Part shown: piece by piece, positions 49,135-59,542 of the stretch
Layout: each line of letters begins with the position of its first letter
Position numbering within the stretch: position 1 is the stretch's first letter
Assembly (NCBI GenBank): GCA_964019425.1
Contig: OZ025789.1
Span: forward strand, 186,001 to 250,000
DNA length: 64,000 nt
Direction of reading: 5' to 3'
From: Flectonema sp. DT1601
Taxonomy: Eukaryota; Euglenozoa; Diplonemea; Diplonemida; Diplonemidae
The notes under the pieces: generated by a model
The model's database searches: none
Told to the model about the DNA's origin: nothing
Seen by the model: the letters and a program-made list of their open reading frames with translations, nothing else
Translations under genes and position numbers: made by a program

Positions 49135-51444
49135 CGGATTTGATCTCTACCCGTGACTGTGTGAGAGAGGTGAGGGTTTTCATTAAACTTCATTAAAACA
49201 ACAACAACAACAACAACAACAAAAAGAAACTGATGAAATTATCGAAGTCTACAAGAGCTTTTCATGTGTCGGTCTTTTTTTTTTTTTTTTTGTGTCAGTG
49301 AAAATAAACTAATCAACGCTAAACAAAAAGGAAAAAAAAAAAAAAAAAAAAAAAAAATAGAACTCTTATATTTAAAGGGAAAAAAAGAAAACGGAAACCA
49401 AAGAAAAGGTTTTCACTCTGAAGAAAGTACTTATTATATCATTTCATTAATTTATCGAAGTCAGAAAACCAAAACCTTTGAAAAAGTTCTCACGAGAAGA
49501 GTTGTTTAACAGCGAGACTTTCACAGGTGAGAATTAATGTAACAATAATAGATAATGAAGTCAATTATTTTCCATCTTCTTCAAGACCAGGTTGGCAGAT
49601 GTCAATCAGACAAGACTCTTTTCATACCTCACTATAGTGGCAGCCACTGACTCACTCTTACGAGCGATGAAAGGCGGTACTGCAACGTGAATAGACCCAA
49701 ATCCCTGTTAGGATAGTATTGCTTTAGACCAATGAGTCATCCTGAACACGGCATGTTATTGTTTAGATTTCAAACACGTTGTATGAGTAATACAACCGAA
49801 CAGGACAATTTTAAAAAAAAAAAAAATTAAAAAAACAACAAGAAAGTGTCTGTTAGAGTTAGAATCACACGCTAAAAAGCAGCTAAGGAAAACATAACTT
49901 GTGATGAGCTCTTTTTTTTTTTTTTTTTTTTTTTCATTTTACAAGTATTGTAAAAATGAAAAAGAATGTTTGGCAGCCCACGTAAACCTCCTTTAGCTTC
50001 ATCAGTTTTTAAGTCCGTTCACGGGGGGTTTCGTGACACAAACAAAACATCACAGTGTTATATTACTATTTTTTTCTGTATAGTTTTTAGATAAAATCAA
50101 TTTTTTTCTTTTCTTGCTTGAAAACAAGGAAGAAACAACAACAACAAAAAAAAAAAAAAAAAAAAAATCCCGGTCATCCTCTCAGCTCGGGTCTTCCCTG
50201 CCGCTGTTTGTTAGCGATCGGAGTCAGAAAGATAAGAGAGACGTCATTTTATTATTATTTTAAGAGACGAAAGAAAAAGAGTTTCTATTTTATTTTCCCA
50301 TGGGTAACTTTTGATACTAAATATACCGAAGGGGAAAAACAAAACAAAACAAAAAAAAAAAAAAAGATTAAAAAAAACAAAACAAAGACAGCAAATAACA
50401 TAACACTACGAAGACCCTTTTCACGTACGCCTTCCTTGCGCACGGAATGCGACCCGCAACAAAGTTTTTTTTTTTTAACAATCGTAGGTGCTAAAAAAAA
50501 GGCTAGAAAAGGGATGACTCCTCCGTGTGCTCAAAAAATAACAATGGGGGAATATAAATAAAACGAGGATTTTAATCACCTTTTTTTAAGAAGTACAACA
50601 CAGTTCATAACCACAAACATAAAAAAAAGAAAAGAAAAAAACAAGACCACAACAAGACGAATGACCAAAACAAAACAAAAACAGAGATGGTCCCGCCAGG
50701 GGTACTCATAGTAACGCCGTTTACGCTGAATCAACAAAAGCAGCCTGGCAAATAAACTTACCATATCAAAAATTCACGAAGAAACAAGAAACGAAAACTG
50801 GAGTATAAAACACATATTTTTTCAACTTTTTTTAACCAGAATAGATTCACAGATTATTATTATTTTTAATTTTTTTTTTTTTTTTTTTTGAGACCTCTCT
50901 TTGCCACCATATCACAAGCCAACTCAACGGCTTTCATGTATTGCGCATGTCAGAACAACAAGTACCTCATTTATTTCTTTCACTTCACAGATGAGAAGAA
51001 ATATGGATACCGACGTTGCTGAGACTTCGACAATATTATTAATACTACCGTATTAGATAGTTTTTTTTTTTTTTTTTTTTTAAAGGACGCAAAGAGAGTT
51101 TTCTCAAAAAAAACTAAAAAAAAATATATAAAAAATGAGAGGTTGACCCTGCACATCCAGGCCACTCCCTTGCAGAGATTGTAACCCCGGAAGGTTAACA
51201 ATGATAACTTGTAGTAGTCAATTTGTGTATTTTTGTGTACGCGCAACCCGGTACAAAATCCTAATAAAGGAATAGTAACGCTGCCACAATTCTCTTTCTA
51301 CCGAACAAGACTCTGAATGAGGATAAGGTCGTTGTACAGATACCAATATTTTGATAATTGCCGATGTGATGGAAAAAAATACCATCCACCCTAACTACCC
51401 AAAAGAGTTGTGTCCTCTCATTTCTAATGGATAACCCCTTCTTT
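49135..51444. other. Spacer between F-box gene and multi-pass membrane gene
   Basis: It holds a CAA microsatellite (49198-49221), long A/T runs, dispersed-repeat copy 2 (49685-49772) and an exon-like pattern at about 50690-50790. In the latter a leader ending in ATG directly precedes donor gtaagt, a 39-nt intron and then RKRRYYEYPWRDHL on the minus strand. That candidate continues into T-rich low complexity and is not called. Confidence 0.5.
49685..49772. repeat. Dispersed 87-bp repeat, copy 2
   Basis: It is nearly identical to 34831-34918 (about five differences). On the minus strand the repeat's acceptor leads into an 80-nt open stretch (GFGSIHVAVPPF...) ending at donor gtatga at about 49637, so the repeat may carry or border an exon. 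Confidence 0.75.
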
Positions 51445-54368
51445 TCATACCAATAACAAATCAGGTTCTGAATTATTATTCGAAGATCTTTTTATTTTTG
51501 TTATCTCCTCCGGTACAGTTGGATCATCAACCAATCGTATGTAGTCCACGGTAACTTCACTCATGTCGTAGTTCGGAGGATAAAAGAACGAAGGCATCAT
51601 CTCCACCTCACTAAACACACTGTCATCATCATCCCTTGTTGTAAATAAAGCAATGTTAGGTAATGGAAGAGGGGGTTCATCGTGTTGAATAAAATTCTCA
51701 CACGGATCTGAAATTGAATTCTTAAACAAATACGTCTGCAGTAGTAAACTATAGTAGTCTGATTGTTCATTAAAACCACACGACTGATCTTGAACAGAAT
51801 GAGATCTACCGCAATGCATGTATCTAGATTTTAATAATTGATGTACAGGTGAGATCGTATCATAAGGGATACCAGAATCTCTAAAGTCTTGCGAGTGGTA
51901 ACGAACAAAATCACATCTCTCAACCCAAACTGACAACCCTGATATCCAACTATTTCTTATAGAGATGAAGGGAGTCTCCAAAGCCTCATATTTAGTATCA
52001 TATTCTAACATTAGTAGGCAATACGCTAATTCAGAGGTTCTCTCAGCACGAAGTACATCAGATACCCAAGTAGTCTTATAAAATGAAGGCCATAAGTATC
52101 CACCTGCTTCAAGTTTTTCTTTCATACATATCAACTCAAGTCTAATCTGAGACGGATATATAAACTCGCCTTCATCAACTGGAATTGAACGGTAGTTTGC
52201 ATTCCAGGCGACGTAGATTCCTAATAAAGTGATACTAGCACCGATTAATAGACCAGTAACGACTCCGTACCGTATCATTGTAGTGATAGACACAACGACA
52301 CACGATAAGAATATTTTAAAAACGAAAAAAACGAATGAAGTGCAAGGAGGTTCTTTATTAATGATCAAACTAGCCAACATTACGACAGAACAATTAATAA
52401 AAATTGCGGTGTGAACGACGACAGGACTGTCGATCGCAAATATCAACGCAGTTATGAAATTCGACATCGTCAACACAGTTCCGTAAATTGAAGTCGGGGA
52501 GACATCTTGAATCCATCGATATTCAAATTCAGGTACCACATGGTAATGATTACTACAGCATCCTAAGAATGAAATAAAACACAAACTCCATATTAACAAG
52601 TTTCCAATATCACCGTTTTCTCTTCCATCCTTTGAGACTTGTTGGTGTCCTCGAATTATCCCGAAGACCAACCCATCTCCAATTAGATTGCTGTACACAT
52701 ATAAATATCCGTGTCTTGTACGCAACGTTACCGTGAGACTGACGACACTCAAATATAATATTGTTAACACGAGTGTTACAGTTGGAATGCTCTTTAATAA
52801 AAGACCATTCGCTATTGATTCGCATTGAGATCCTTTCCAGTTGATGTGATTCTCAGAATGGACCGCAACATAAATAGCAACCAACTGAACTGCCTGAAAA
52901 ATCGCAGATATGAACTGAATAGCATTTACCCATGTAGGTCTTACTAGGTTCCATGTTACAAAAGATCGAGTGTATCCTGGACACCAAACCCCATACATCG
53001 TAGCGATATTGATTATAAAAAAAGAAACCATGACGAGTAAAAAATTAAATTCATCGTTCATCCTCATAAACATAAACGACGTAAACGCTATAGTAGTTGT
53101 CAGTATTACAACGCATCGAATGAAAAAACTTTTTCTCGTTCCGTCAGATTGTTGATACCTGCCGTACGAAGCCAACCATATCGCTAAAGGAGTACAGAAC
53201 ATTATAATGCTACCTTGTATGTGAGCTCCAATGCTGACATTGCTCAAATCAGCTGCTAAAAATGAAACAAATCTATTCATCACAACTCTACAGGCAGTCG
53301 CGCTCCGAGTTTCTCTTATCGTTCTGTAACAGTCAATGATCATGTAAGGAGCATATTTGACCGTCGCTATCAACAGCAAACACTTTAAAAACATTTCTAC
53401 GTCTTTTAGGATTTCATCAAATTGTAATCTCAAAGCCAAGACTGGGTTAAACCAGAACCAACTGTTTTGATATGCAATTGGAAGTCTATAAAGTGTTATT
53501 ATAGTAAACAATGAATAAACGTCGTAGAGTCGTCTGCCTTGTGATATGTAAGTTAGTATCGATGTGTTTTTAAGAGGTGTGAAGTCAGGTTCTTTTCTAG
53601 CCTTCTTCCTGTCGTAGATTTTTATGCGATACAAAAAATCCCATAAACGGAGTTGAATTCTTTCAGTGTTTCGTTTAAACATTCCTAAATAAATTTGAAA
53701 GGTAGTGTTATCAGATTCAACGATTGCTGCGCAGGGTATGGTCCAACCTGAGAAGTCTACATCACCTTCTCCTAAACCAATCCAAGCACTTGGATCGTAC
53801 CCCAAACCAGCTTCATGTTGATACAGTCTGTTGTTGTTGTTTTTTTATGTTGTTTTTTTTCCAGTGAAAAAAAACTTTTTTTTTTTTTCTTTTTTTTTCC
53901 ACATACCTAAACCTTTCAAGCAAGACTCTTTTATACGCATAACATACTTCTATTACGTTAGCTTGGTGATCACTTGTTAAAAGAGTGTTGCTGTCTGCCT
54001 TTGATAATCTCCTTGTATAATCATTCATGTATAAAACACTACTGTAGAATCCAGGAAATGACCACCAATCTTGCTCTGATGCACCTGTTTATTTATTTTA
54101 TTTTTTTGACAACAAAAAAAAAAATCAGAAGTAAGTCAGACATACCATTGAGATCTTTCATTTCCTTGTCGATGTGTTGAAGTGTCAGGTTCATTATTTG
54201 TTCAACGTGCTCCAGTGAGCATAATATTTCAGTTATGTAGCAATTAATGATTTCCATATGGATTTCCTCTTCAGTTATCATCTTATATCGAATTGCTTTA
54301 TATAATCTCCATGGGAACAGGAGGAGGTACACGGCAGTCAAACTGAGTTCCTTTCCCTCACATTTCAT
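51445..54368 (-). CDS. Multi-pass membrane protein, 927 aa, unknown family
   Basis: There are three exons: 54368-54146, 54084-53907 and 53827-51445, with GT-AG introns of 61 and 79 nt that join in frame (NG/ASEQDWW, FR/LYQHEAG). The N-terminus MKCEGKELSLTA leads into an amphipathic LLLFPWRLYK segment. The central part (about 230-690) has ten or more hydrophobic spans, for example MIIDCYRTIR, IIMFCTPLAIWLASYG, FLLVMVSFFIINIATMYG and ASITLLGIYVAW. The C-terminal 230 residues are hydrophilic and Cys/Tyr-containing, ending EPDLLLV. No transporter or receptor signature is visible. The last codons before the stop contain a donor-like gtatga, so a further exon cannot be excluded. It is the largest integral membrane protein here. 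Confidence 0.85.
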
Positions 54369-54489
54369 ACTTTTTTTTTTTCTTTTTTTTTTTTCCCGCA
54401 GATTCCCGTGTGGGGGAAAGGAGGGAAAAAAAAAAAAAAAAAAAAAAAGTTATCGAACGACTGGGGGAAAAAAATAATAATAAAATGGA

Positions 54490-54906
54490 TCACCCCCACA
54501 CTCCACGAGACGGAATTAAACCAACTATCGTCCAACGACGTGTCAGACTCCATGCCCTTCTGCCTGTCAGAGAAAAGAGTAAATCTGGACAATCGGGTTC
54601 CATAAACATCTCATATTTTTTTGTTGTGGATTGCAGGTCCTCCGACGCGGAAATGGTGAACCCCAATGGCAGTAGCTTTCCGTTTGCGTCCAGACCCAGG
54701 CTCACCAATAACACACCACGAAACGACTCAAAAAGACCACATGCGTCCGAGAAAATTACTGGTAGCAGGTAATCAACCGTCACAGGCGGCAGAAACGCCC
54801 AGAAGCAGCTGGCGAAAACCAGATCACTGCGTCGTTCAATGGAGAATGTCATCTCCGGATTCTTCCCCGGGTCAACTGTTCTGATTTTGTAAAACACCAA
54901 CTGCAT
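54490..54906 (-). mobile_element. Fragment of a MULE-type transposase
   Basis: An open stretch of 138 codons contains the hallmark of MULE transposases: GVLLVSLGLDANGKLLPLG followed by FTISASED, preceded by a Y-K-x(n)-D-P-G-K-N-P region. In full-length elements this surrounds the second catalytic Asp. The first catalytic region reads VIFSDACGLF, where D-G-T is usual. The ORF lacks the rest of the transposase, and no terminal inverted repeats were found, so it looks like a truncated relic. It lies between two host genes in the same orientation. Confidence 0.7.
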
Positions 54907-55499
54907 TGCATCACCGAGAGTAATCCAACACCTCGTTATCAGTTATGGTGTAGAAGTAAGTCAGTCTGTTGGGGGGGAAGAAACAGATGCATAAATGGTA
55001 AAGATTTTTTTTTTTTTTTGATAAAAGAAGAAAGTGGAAATCACTCCGTCTTACAAGTGAGCAAGAGATCAAACAGATCAAATACTAAAACAGATACAGG
55101 CGTACAGTTCTCGTGGCCTTTTGGTGCCGAATACAATTCAGATTCAAAAGCAGATATTTCTTATGGCCATGACTCACTTCCCTCTGTCTGATCTTCAACA
55201 AAATATAAGGCCCCCAGTCTTTACCTCAAGTAATTACCGTTACCAGGGGGTCACAGACAGACCACAATAAGAATATAAAATATAATACAAAAAAAAACGT
55301 TTCCCTCATCCTGTTTCTGACCCCTCTCTACGTCGACCAATCAACAATGCTTGAGATAGTACAGATATAAATATAAAAAAAAATATGAAATAAGCGTCTG
55401 CTCAGATCACATTGTTAGATCTTTGAAAATCAACTTTTTTCTTTTTTTTTAAATAAAAAAAAACTCTTTCCAAAAAACTAACAATAAGAGAAACAAACA
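54907..55499. other. Spacer downstream of the kinase-like gene
   Basis: This is 3' untranslated and spacer DNA. A short GC-containing stretch at 55100-55150 contains ggccttttgg, like the U2 snRNA 5' end, but lacks the branch-site helper sequence and the Sm site, so no RNA gene is called. Confidence 0.5.
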
Positions 55500-56510
55500 C
55501 TACATTTGTGGATACTTCTCTTGTTGAGGTTTTAAGTTATTCGGCTTAAGAACTCTCGTGTGACCACTTGAATCGATTTCAGCCATCAACTCCGATATTA
55601 AAAAAATATCTGCTCTGGTTGCCACCGTAGCTAAAGCAGAAGTTATTAATTTAACCATTTTAGATGAAGCTGAAGGAGGACATTCAAAATCCATTGACAG
55701 GATTTGAAAACTAGTTGTAAACGGGAATTCAAATGTATACAGGTAACAGATTAAGATACCTAATGACCAAATATCAACAAGCTCACTGATACGAGTTCTT
55801 GACCACAAATCGCAACATTCTGGTGGTCGATAGTGAAGAGAGCTAATCGCGTGAAGGATTATTTCTTCTTTTCTAATTTGTTCTCGAGTTTGACATAAGA
55901 CTGACTGTGTTGAAGCACTACCAAGATCACAGAGCTTCCAAGTATTTGTTTTTTCACTAAATAAGACGTTTTCAACCCTCACATTCCTATGAGCAATCGG
56001 ACAAGGTCCCGCACTATGCAATACAGCAATACCAGTAATCACGTCTCCCACGATTTTCAATATCTGACCTTCTCGTAGGTTCTCACCTTTGTTTTGGATA
56101 TCATTCACAAGTAGACATAAAGACATCTCTGATAGTTCACTTACAAGGTACACATGACACTTTGATTCGGTAGAGTCATCTCTGTAGCTTATCGAATGCG
56201 TTATGTATTTTATTATGTAATCAGAAACCTGAATCTCCTTTAATAATATCGCCTCTTGGATTGCAGTCTCTAATATATCATTGTCATCCCTCGTTAGTAT
56301 GGTTTTCTTTAATGCGTATTCTTGATTGTGATTGTATGACTTGTTTCGTTCTTGATAACGACATCTGTATATCGTACTGTGAGATCCTTCTTTTACAATA
56401 CTAGTCACATCGTAAGTATCAGCACCAACGACAACTCCACTATGAGATTTGCTATACTTTTGAGTTAGTTGTGAGACCCATGCAAAACAGCCAGTGTCGC
56501 AGGGTGACAT
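55500..56510 (-). CDS. NAK-family (AAK1/GAK/Prk1-like) pseudokinase, 336 aa
   Basis: The kinase domain fills most of the protein. The Gly-loop is KEGSHSTIYRC, the ATP-anchoring Lys is K68 (YALKK) and the alphaC Glu is E86 (AIQEAILL), in the NAK form. The catalytic loop reads HRNVRVENVL (174-183), so the usual Asp is N176 and the usual Lys is R178. The metal motif is D195-L-G (KLCDLGSAS, as in GAK LCDFGSA), and the activation end is YRPPECCDLW. ATP binding may persist, but phosphotransfer should be lost or very weak. Active NAK kinases phosphorylate clathrin adaptors. The N-terminus MSPCDTGCFAWV has cysteines that could be lipid-modified. No domain follows the kinase. Confidence 0.88.
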   Translation of the reverse strand: MSPCDTGCFAWVSQLTQKYSKSHSGVVVGADTYDVTSIVKEGSHSTIYRCRYQERNKSYNHNQEYALKKTILTRDDNDILETAIQEAILLKEIQVSDYIIKYITHSISYRDDSTESKCHVYLVSELSEMSLCLLVNDIQNKGENLREGQILKIVGDVITGIAVLHSAGPCPIAHRNVRVENVLFSEKTNTWKLCDLGSASTQSVLCQTREQIRKEEIILHAISSLHYRPPECCDLWSRTRISELVDIWSLGILICYLYTFEFPFTTSFQILSMDFECPPSASSKMVKLITSALATVATRADIFLISELMAEIDSSGHTRVLKPNNLKPQQEKYPQM

Positions 56511-57103
56511 TTATCTTTTTTATTATTATTTTTTTTTTTTCCTACACATACCCCCCCTCCTGTTTAAATTGAATTCAGCTTCCACTACATACCAAGCAGA
56601 TGTATTACAGAGGAATGTCATCATTGGATACTTTCAACCCTGGGGTGTTTACTTTCAGAATAGGAAATCTGGTTAATCTTGCCTCCAGCATGCGAGTTTT
56701 AAGGATTCGATGCCTGTGTAAAGTTGAAATAGTTATTAGAGAGAACAATTTTGATACAGCCACGTCAACTGGAACAATACAAAACAACTTTTTTTTTTTT
56801 ATTCTTTTTTTTTTTTTTTTTCTATCACATAGTGATAGAGGTACAACAGGGAAAATTCCTCCTTTTCTTAATTTTTTTTTTTAAAACACACAAGAAAAGG
56901 GGGTGTAGCGAATTACGGAACAGCATGCCTACACGCTTATAGACCTGTTCCAGCGTGATACGCACCCTCACCTATCCGTATCTACGCATTTATTTTTATA
57001 ACTAATTTTGAGTCTTACAAATGTCAGGGGGGTCGGCGAGTGGGTACATCACACGCTTATAAGATTTGAACGTGTAATATGTATATCGTTTTTTCTTTCT
57101 GTT
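56511..57103. other. Spacer with exon-like segment before the pseudokinase
   Basis: On the minus strand an exon-like piece (56713-56593) lies between acceptor aactttacacag and donor gtatgt. It contains ...RILKTRMLEARLTRF..., a stop and then the donor, so it is most likely a leader exon or a tiny ORF of unknown use. A perfect hairpin (ctatcac/gtgatag) is at about 56821-56838. Confidence 0.4.
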
Positions 57104-57556
57104 TTAGCGACGAACGCTGTGAGGAGCACCCCAAGCTCTGAGTCGACGAGGGGATTCACCATCCCCGGCAAGAGCTAATCCTGGTGGTGGTGGCGAACCC
57201 GCACCGGAGTAATGCGGTGATCCAGAAATCGAGCGAGTGTATTCCGGACTAGCTGAATGATACAAAATAGGAGAAGTATTCCCAATCGGCATCACTGGAG
57301 AATCATAGACTGGAGCAGAAGGAGGCACAGCAGCAATCGGAACAGCTGGTGACCTGTACCCACTAATGCCCTGATGAATGTACACAGGTTGCATTCTAGC
57401 CATGCTGCCTACAGGTGATCCAGGGCTGTATGGAGATCCACTGCCTTCTCTATGCCTCCTCGGACTGTGGCCTGTTCCATTACACTCTGTGCACACATCC
57501 TGAGCTCTCTGTGGTGACGCAGGATGGGTTGTTGGTGGATGTGGAAGTCCGTACAT
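57104..57556 (-). CDS. Pro/Ser-rich 150-aa protein with one DnaJ-type Cys knuckle
   Basis: Acceptor cgcttctcatatag precedes the ATG by 23 nt. The sequence begins MYGLPHPPTTHPASP and has a single CTECNGTGH, the C-x2-C-x-G-x-G unit that pairs with a second one in DnaJ zinc domains; here there is only one. The rest is low-complexity Pro/Ser/Gly/Tyr (YSPGSPVGS, VYDSPVMPIG, GSPPPPGLALAG). The end RRLRAWGAPHSVRR is basic. It is probably disordered, perhaps a phosphorylated scaffold or RNA-granule protein. No family is recognised. Confidence 0.7.
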   Translation of the reverse strand: MYGLPHPPTTHPASPQRAQDVCTECNGTGHSPRRHREGSGSPYSPGSPVGSMARMQPVYIHQGISGYRSPAVPIAAVPPSAPVYDSPVMPIGNTSPILYHSASPEYTRSISGSPHYSGAGSPPPPGLALAGDGESPRRLRAWGAPHSVRR

Positions 57557-58462
57557 CTTTTTTTTTTTTAAAACGCCTTAAATAATCTATATGAGAAGCG
57601 GAATGATATTTTTTTTTAACAAATACAGAAAAACAGTAATGAAAACATTTATGACTACTCAAACACGGAAGATTTCAGCTTTCATTTCAGAACAATAACC
57701 AAACACATCATCTGAAGTAGACTCCTGTTCTCTAAATATCTGTATTGTGCTGGATTGTGAAGTAGTATTGTATTGCGTGAGAAACAAAAAAAAAATAAAA
57801 GTTTTTTTTTTTTTTTCCGCAGGAGGGGTGGGCTGAAATCAGGGACAAACGGACACAGTGAAAATGATAACCAAGAAAAATGGGTTGGGAGAACCATAGC
57901 AGCGACGTCAATAAAAAAAGAAAAGTCGCGTTCACTACAATTATATATTCTTGCAAGCAATTGCTAATTAGAATGGCGGCTTGGAGTCACAAAGAACAAC
58001 AAAGTGCGATGACTGAATGGAGGGTGGGAAATGGTTTTCCTTTTTTTTATTATTTTTTCTTATTTTTGGGTATTTTTTTTTTAACTATAAAAACCAACAA
58101 AAGGGGTTGCAGTAGGGTTTTTTTTTTTTTTTTTTTTTTTGTTTTTTTCGCAGGAATAAAAAAAAAAAAAAAAAGAATTTCTAAAGAGAAACAGATAGGC
58201 AGGCAGAGTCTAAACAGCAGTTACTACAACAGCCATGCAATACAATAATTTAACTGCCTGTTCTTGTCTTGGCTTTCTGTTTCCTTTTTTTTTTTTTTTT
58301 CCCCCGAATATGGGTCGGTACTTGGAATACCGTGGATTAAAAAAACAAAATGTGGATTGGAGAAGAAGGGATCTTTACTTTCTTTGTAACTTATCGTTTG
58401 ATAAATGCCATTTGAGAATTGGCCTCAACTACGAACCTGAAAAACCGTAAAATAATACCACG
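57557..58462. other. Low-complexity spacer
   Basis: A and T runs dominate (57800-57816, 58116-58147, 58160-58175). Weak hydrophobic ORFs here are translations of these runs. Nothing else was recognised. Confidence 0.5.
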
Positions 58463-59433
58463 GAGTAACGGAAGAGAAACCCCAGTCTAGAGTTCGTCCT
58501 TGGCCTCCTCAGCCTTGAGCTCCTCAAGGTCTTCTGTGTCAACTGGAGTCTCTGACAAACAGCAAACAGAGACAATTCCAAACAACAACACGCAGAAGAA
58601 CACTCCACCAACAATACAGGCAGCGATCACTCCACCAGTAAAGCCACGGTTCTCTGCTCTTGGGAAGAACGCCTCAGGAACACACTTTCCGTTCCAGTTG
58701 AAGTGTGTCGCTTCGCAGATCAACGACGCACACTTTCCAGCTGCGATCACGTTCAAAGCAGATCCAGGCATAGTGGACCTGTCGCAAAGGTAGTCTCCAG
58801 CGTTGACAGATGCGACGTAGGTCTGCGAGTGGTCAATTGGTCCCAACTCAGCCATCATTAATGAACTTCCGAGGTCGGTCTGAAGGGAGTTCGAGTCCAA
58901 CAACAGAGCCCACTCAATCTCAGATCCAACTCTTGGAATGACGTTGTACAACTCGTGAAGGGTAAGGTTGGCTCTGATAATCACTCTTGACGGGTCACAG
59001 AAGTGGGTGATGCTGATAACGGTCTGGAGAATGTTGAACTCAACAAGTCTTCTGAATGGAGCGACAACGCTTCCGGTGACATTAGCGCAGGTCGCCTGTG
59101 GGAAGCTGAGGGAGATGGTTGAGTCGACAGTTCTGAAGGCAAGATCTTGCTGAAGAGGGTTGGTTCCAACGGCCTGGTTGCACATGAAGAGGGTGTGCCC
59201 ACTCCAGATAGATCTGTGGTCGAAGGTGGAGGTTGAGCACTCACAGAACCCGTCGATGCAAATCGCTGCAGCATCTCCGAACTGACGGCAGTCATTGTTT
59301 CTGTTGCACAATCTGATGTTTGGTGTTGGGAACCCGTACAAAGTCTCGTGCTGGGCCGTCGCCAAGGCGACAACACACAAAAGAAGCATCACTTTCGACA
59401 TCTTAATAATGAGATGAGGCTTAAGGCTGAAAG
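58463..59433 (-). repeat. 971-bp near-identical block, copy 1
   Basis: It pairs with 61235-62205 at a constant offset of 2,772 bp in the same orientation. I saw one base difference (59294 A versus 62066 G), a silent Asn codon change. The block includes the leader exon, the whole CDS and about 24 nt beyond the stop. Confidence 0.92.
58487..59401 (-). CDS. Type I membrane surface protein, twin copy 1, 304 aa
   Basis: There is a signal peptide (MSKVMLLLCVVALATAQ), then an EGF-like cysteine motif near the N-terminus (CNRNNDC-x(n)-C-I-D-G-F-C-E-C). A conserved ectodomain follows, with paired cysteines and a TLHELYNVIPRVG segment shared with the paralogue at the window end. One membrane span (GGVIAACIVGGVFFCVLLFG) and a short acidic tail ending AKDEL complete it. 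The acceptor ccccctttcag lies 29 nt upstream of the ATG. Codons strongly favour C in third position, as in the giant gene, pointing to high expression. The function is unknown; a cell-surface role is inferred from topology. The protein is identical to copy 2. Confidence 0.88.
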   Translation of the reverse strand: MSKVMLLLCVVALATAQHETLYGFPTPNIRLCNRNNDCRQFGDAAAICIDGFCECSTSTFDHRSIWSGHTLFMCNQAVGTNPLQQDLAFRTVDSTISLSFPQATCANVTGSVVAPFRRLVEFNILQTVISITHFCDPSRVIIRANLTLHELYNVIPRVGSEIEWALLLDSNSLQTDLGSSLMMAELGPIDHSQTYVASVNAGDYLCDRSTMPGSALNVIAAGKCASLICEATHFNWNGKCVPEAFFPRAENRGFTGGVIAACIVGGVFFCVLLFGIVSVCCLSETPVDTEDLEELKAEEAKDEL

Positions 59434-59542
59434 GGGGAATTATGATAAACGAAAATAAATAATTTACACCCGACTAGAGTCATATCTAATAAGTAATAAA
59501 TAATGTCACACGGAAGTACTTCTGAAACATATCAATGAAGTG

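Noticed and set aside
55100-55210. U2 snRNA-like sequence (ggccttttgg)
   Set aside because: The downstream branch-recognition GTAGTA and an Sm site are missing, and flanking stems do not match U2.
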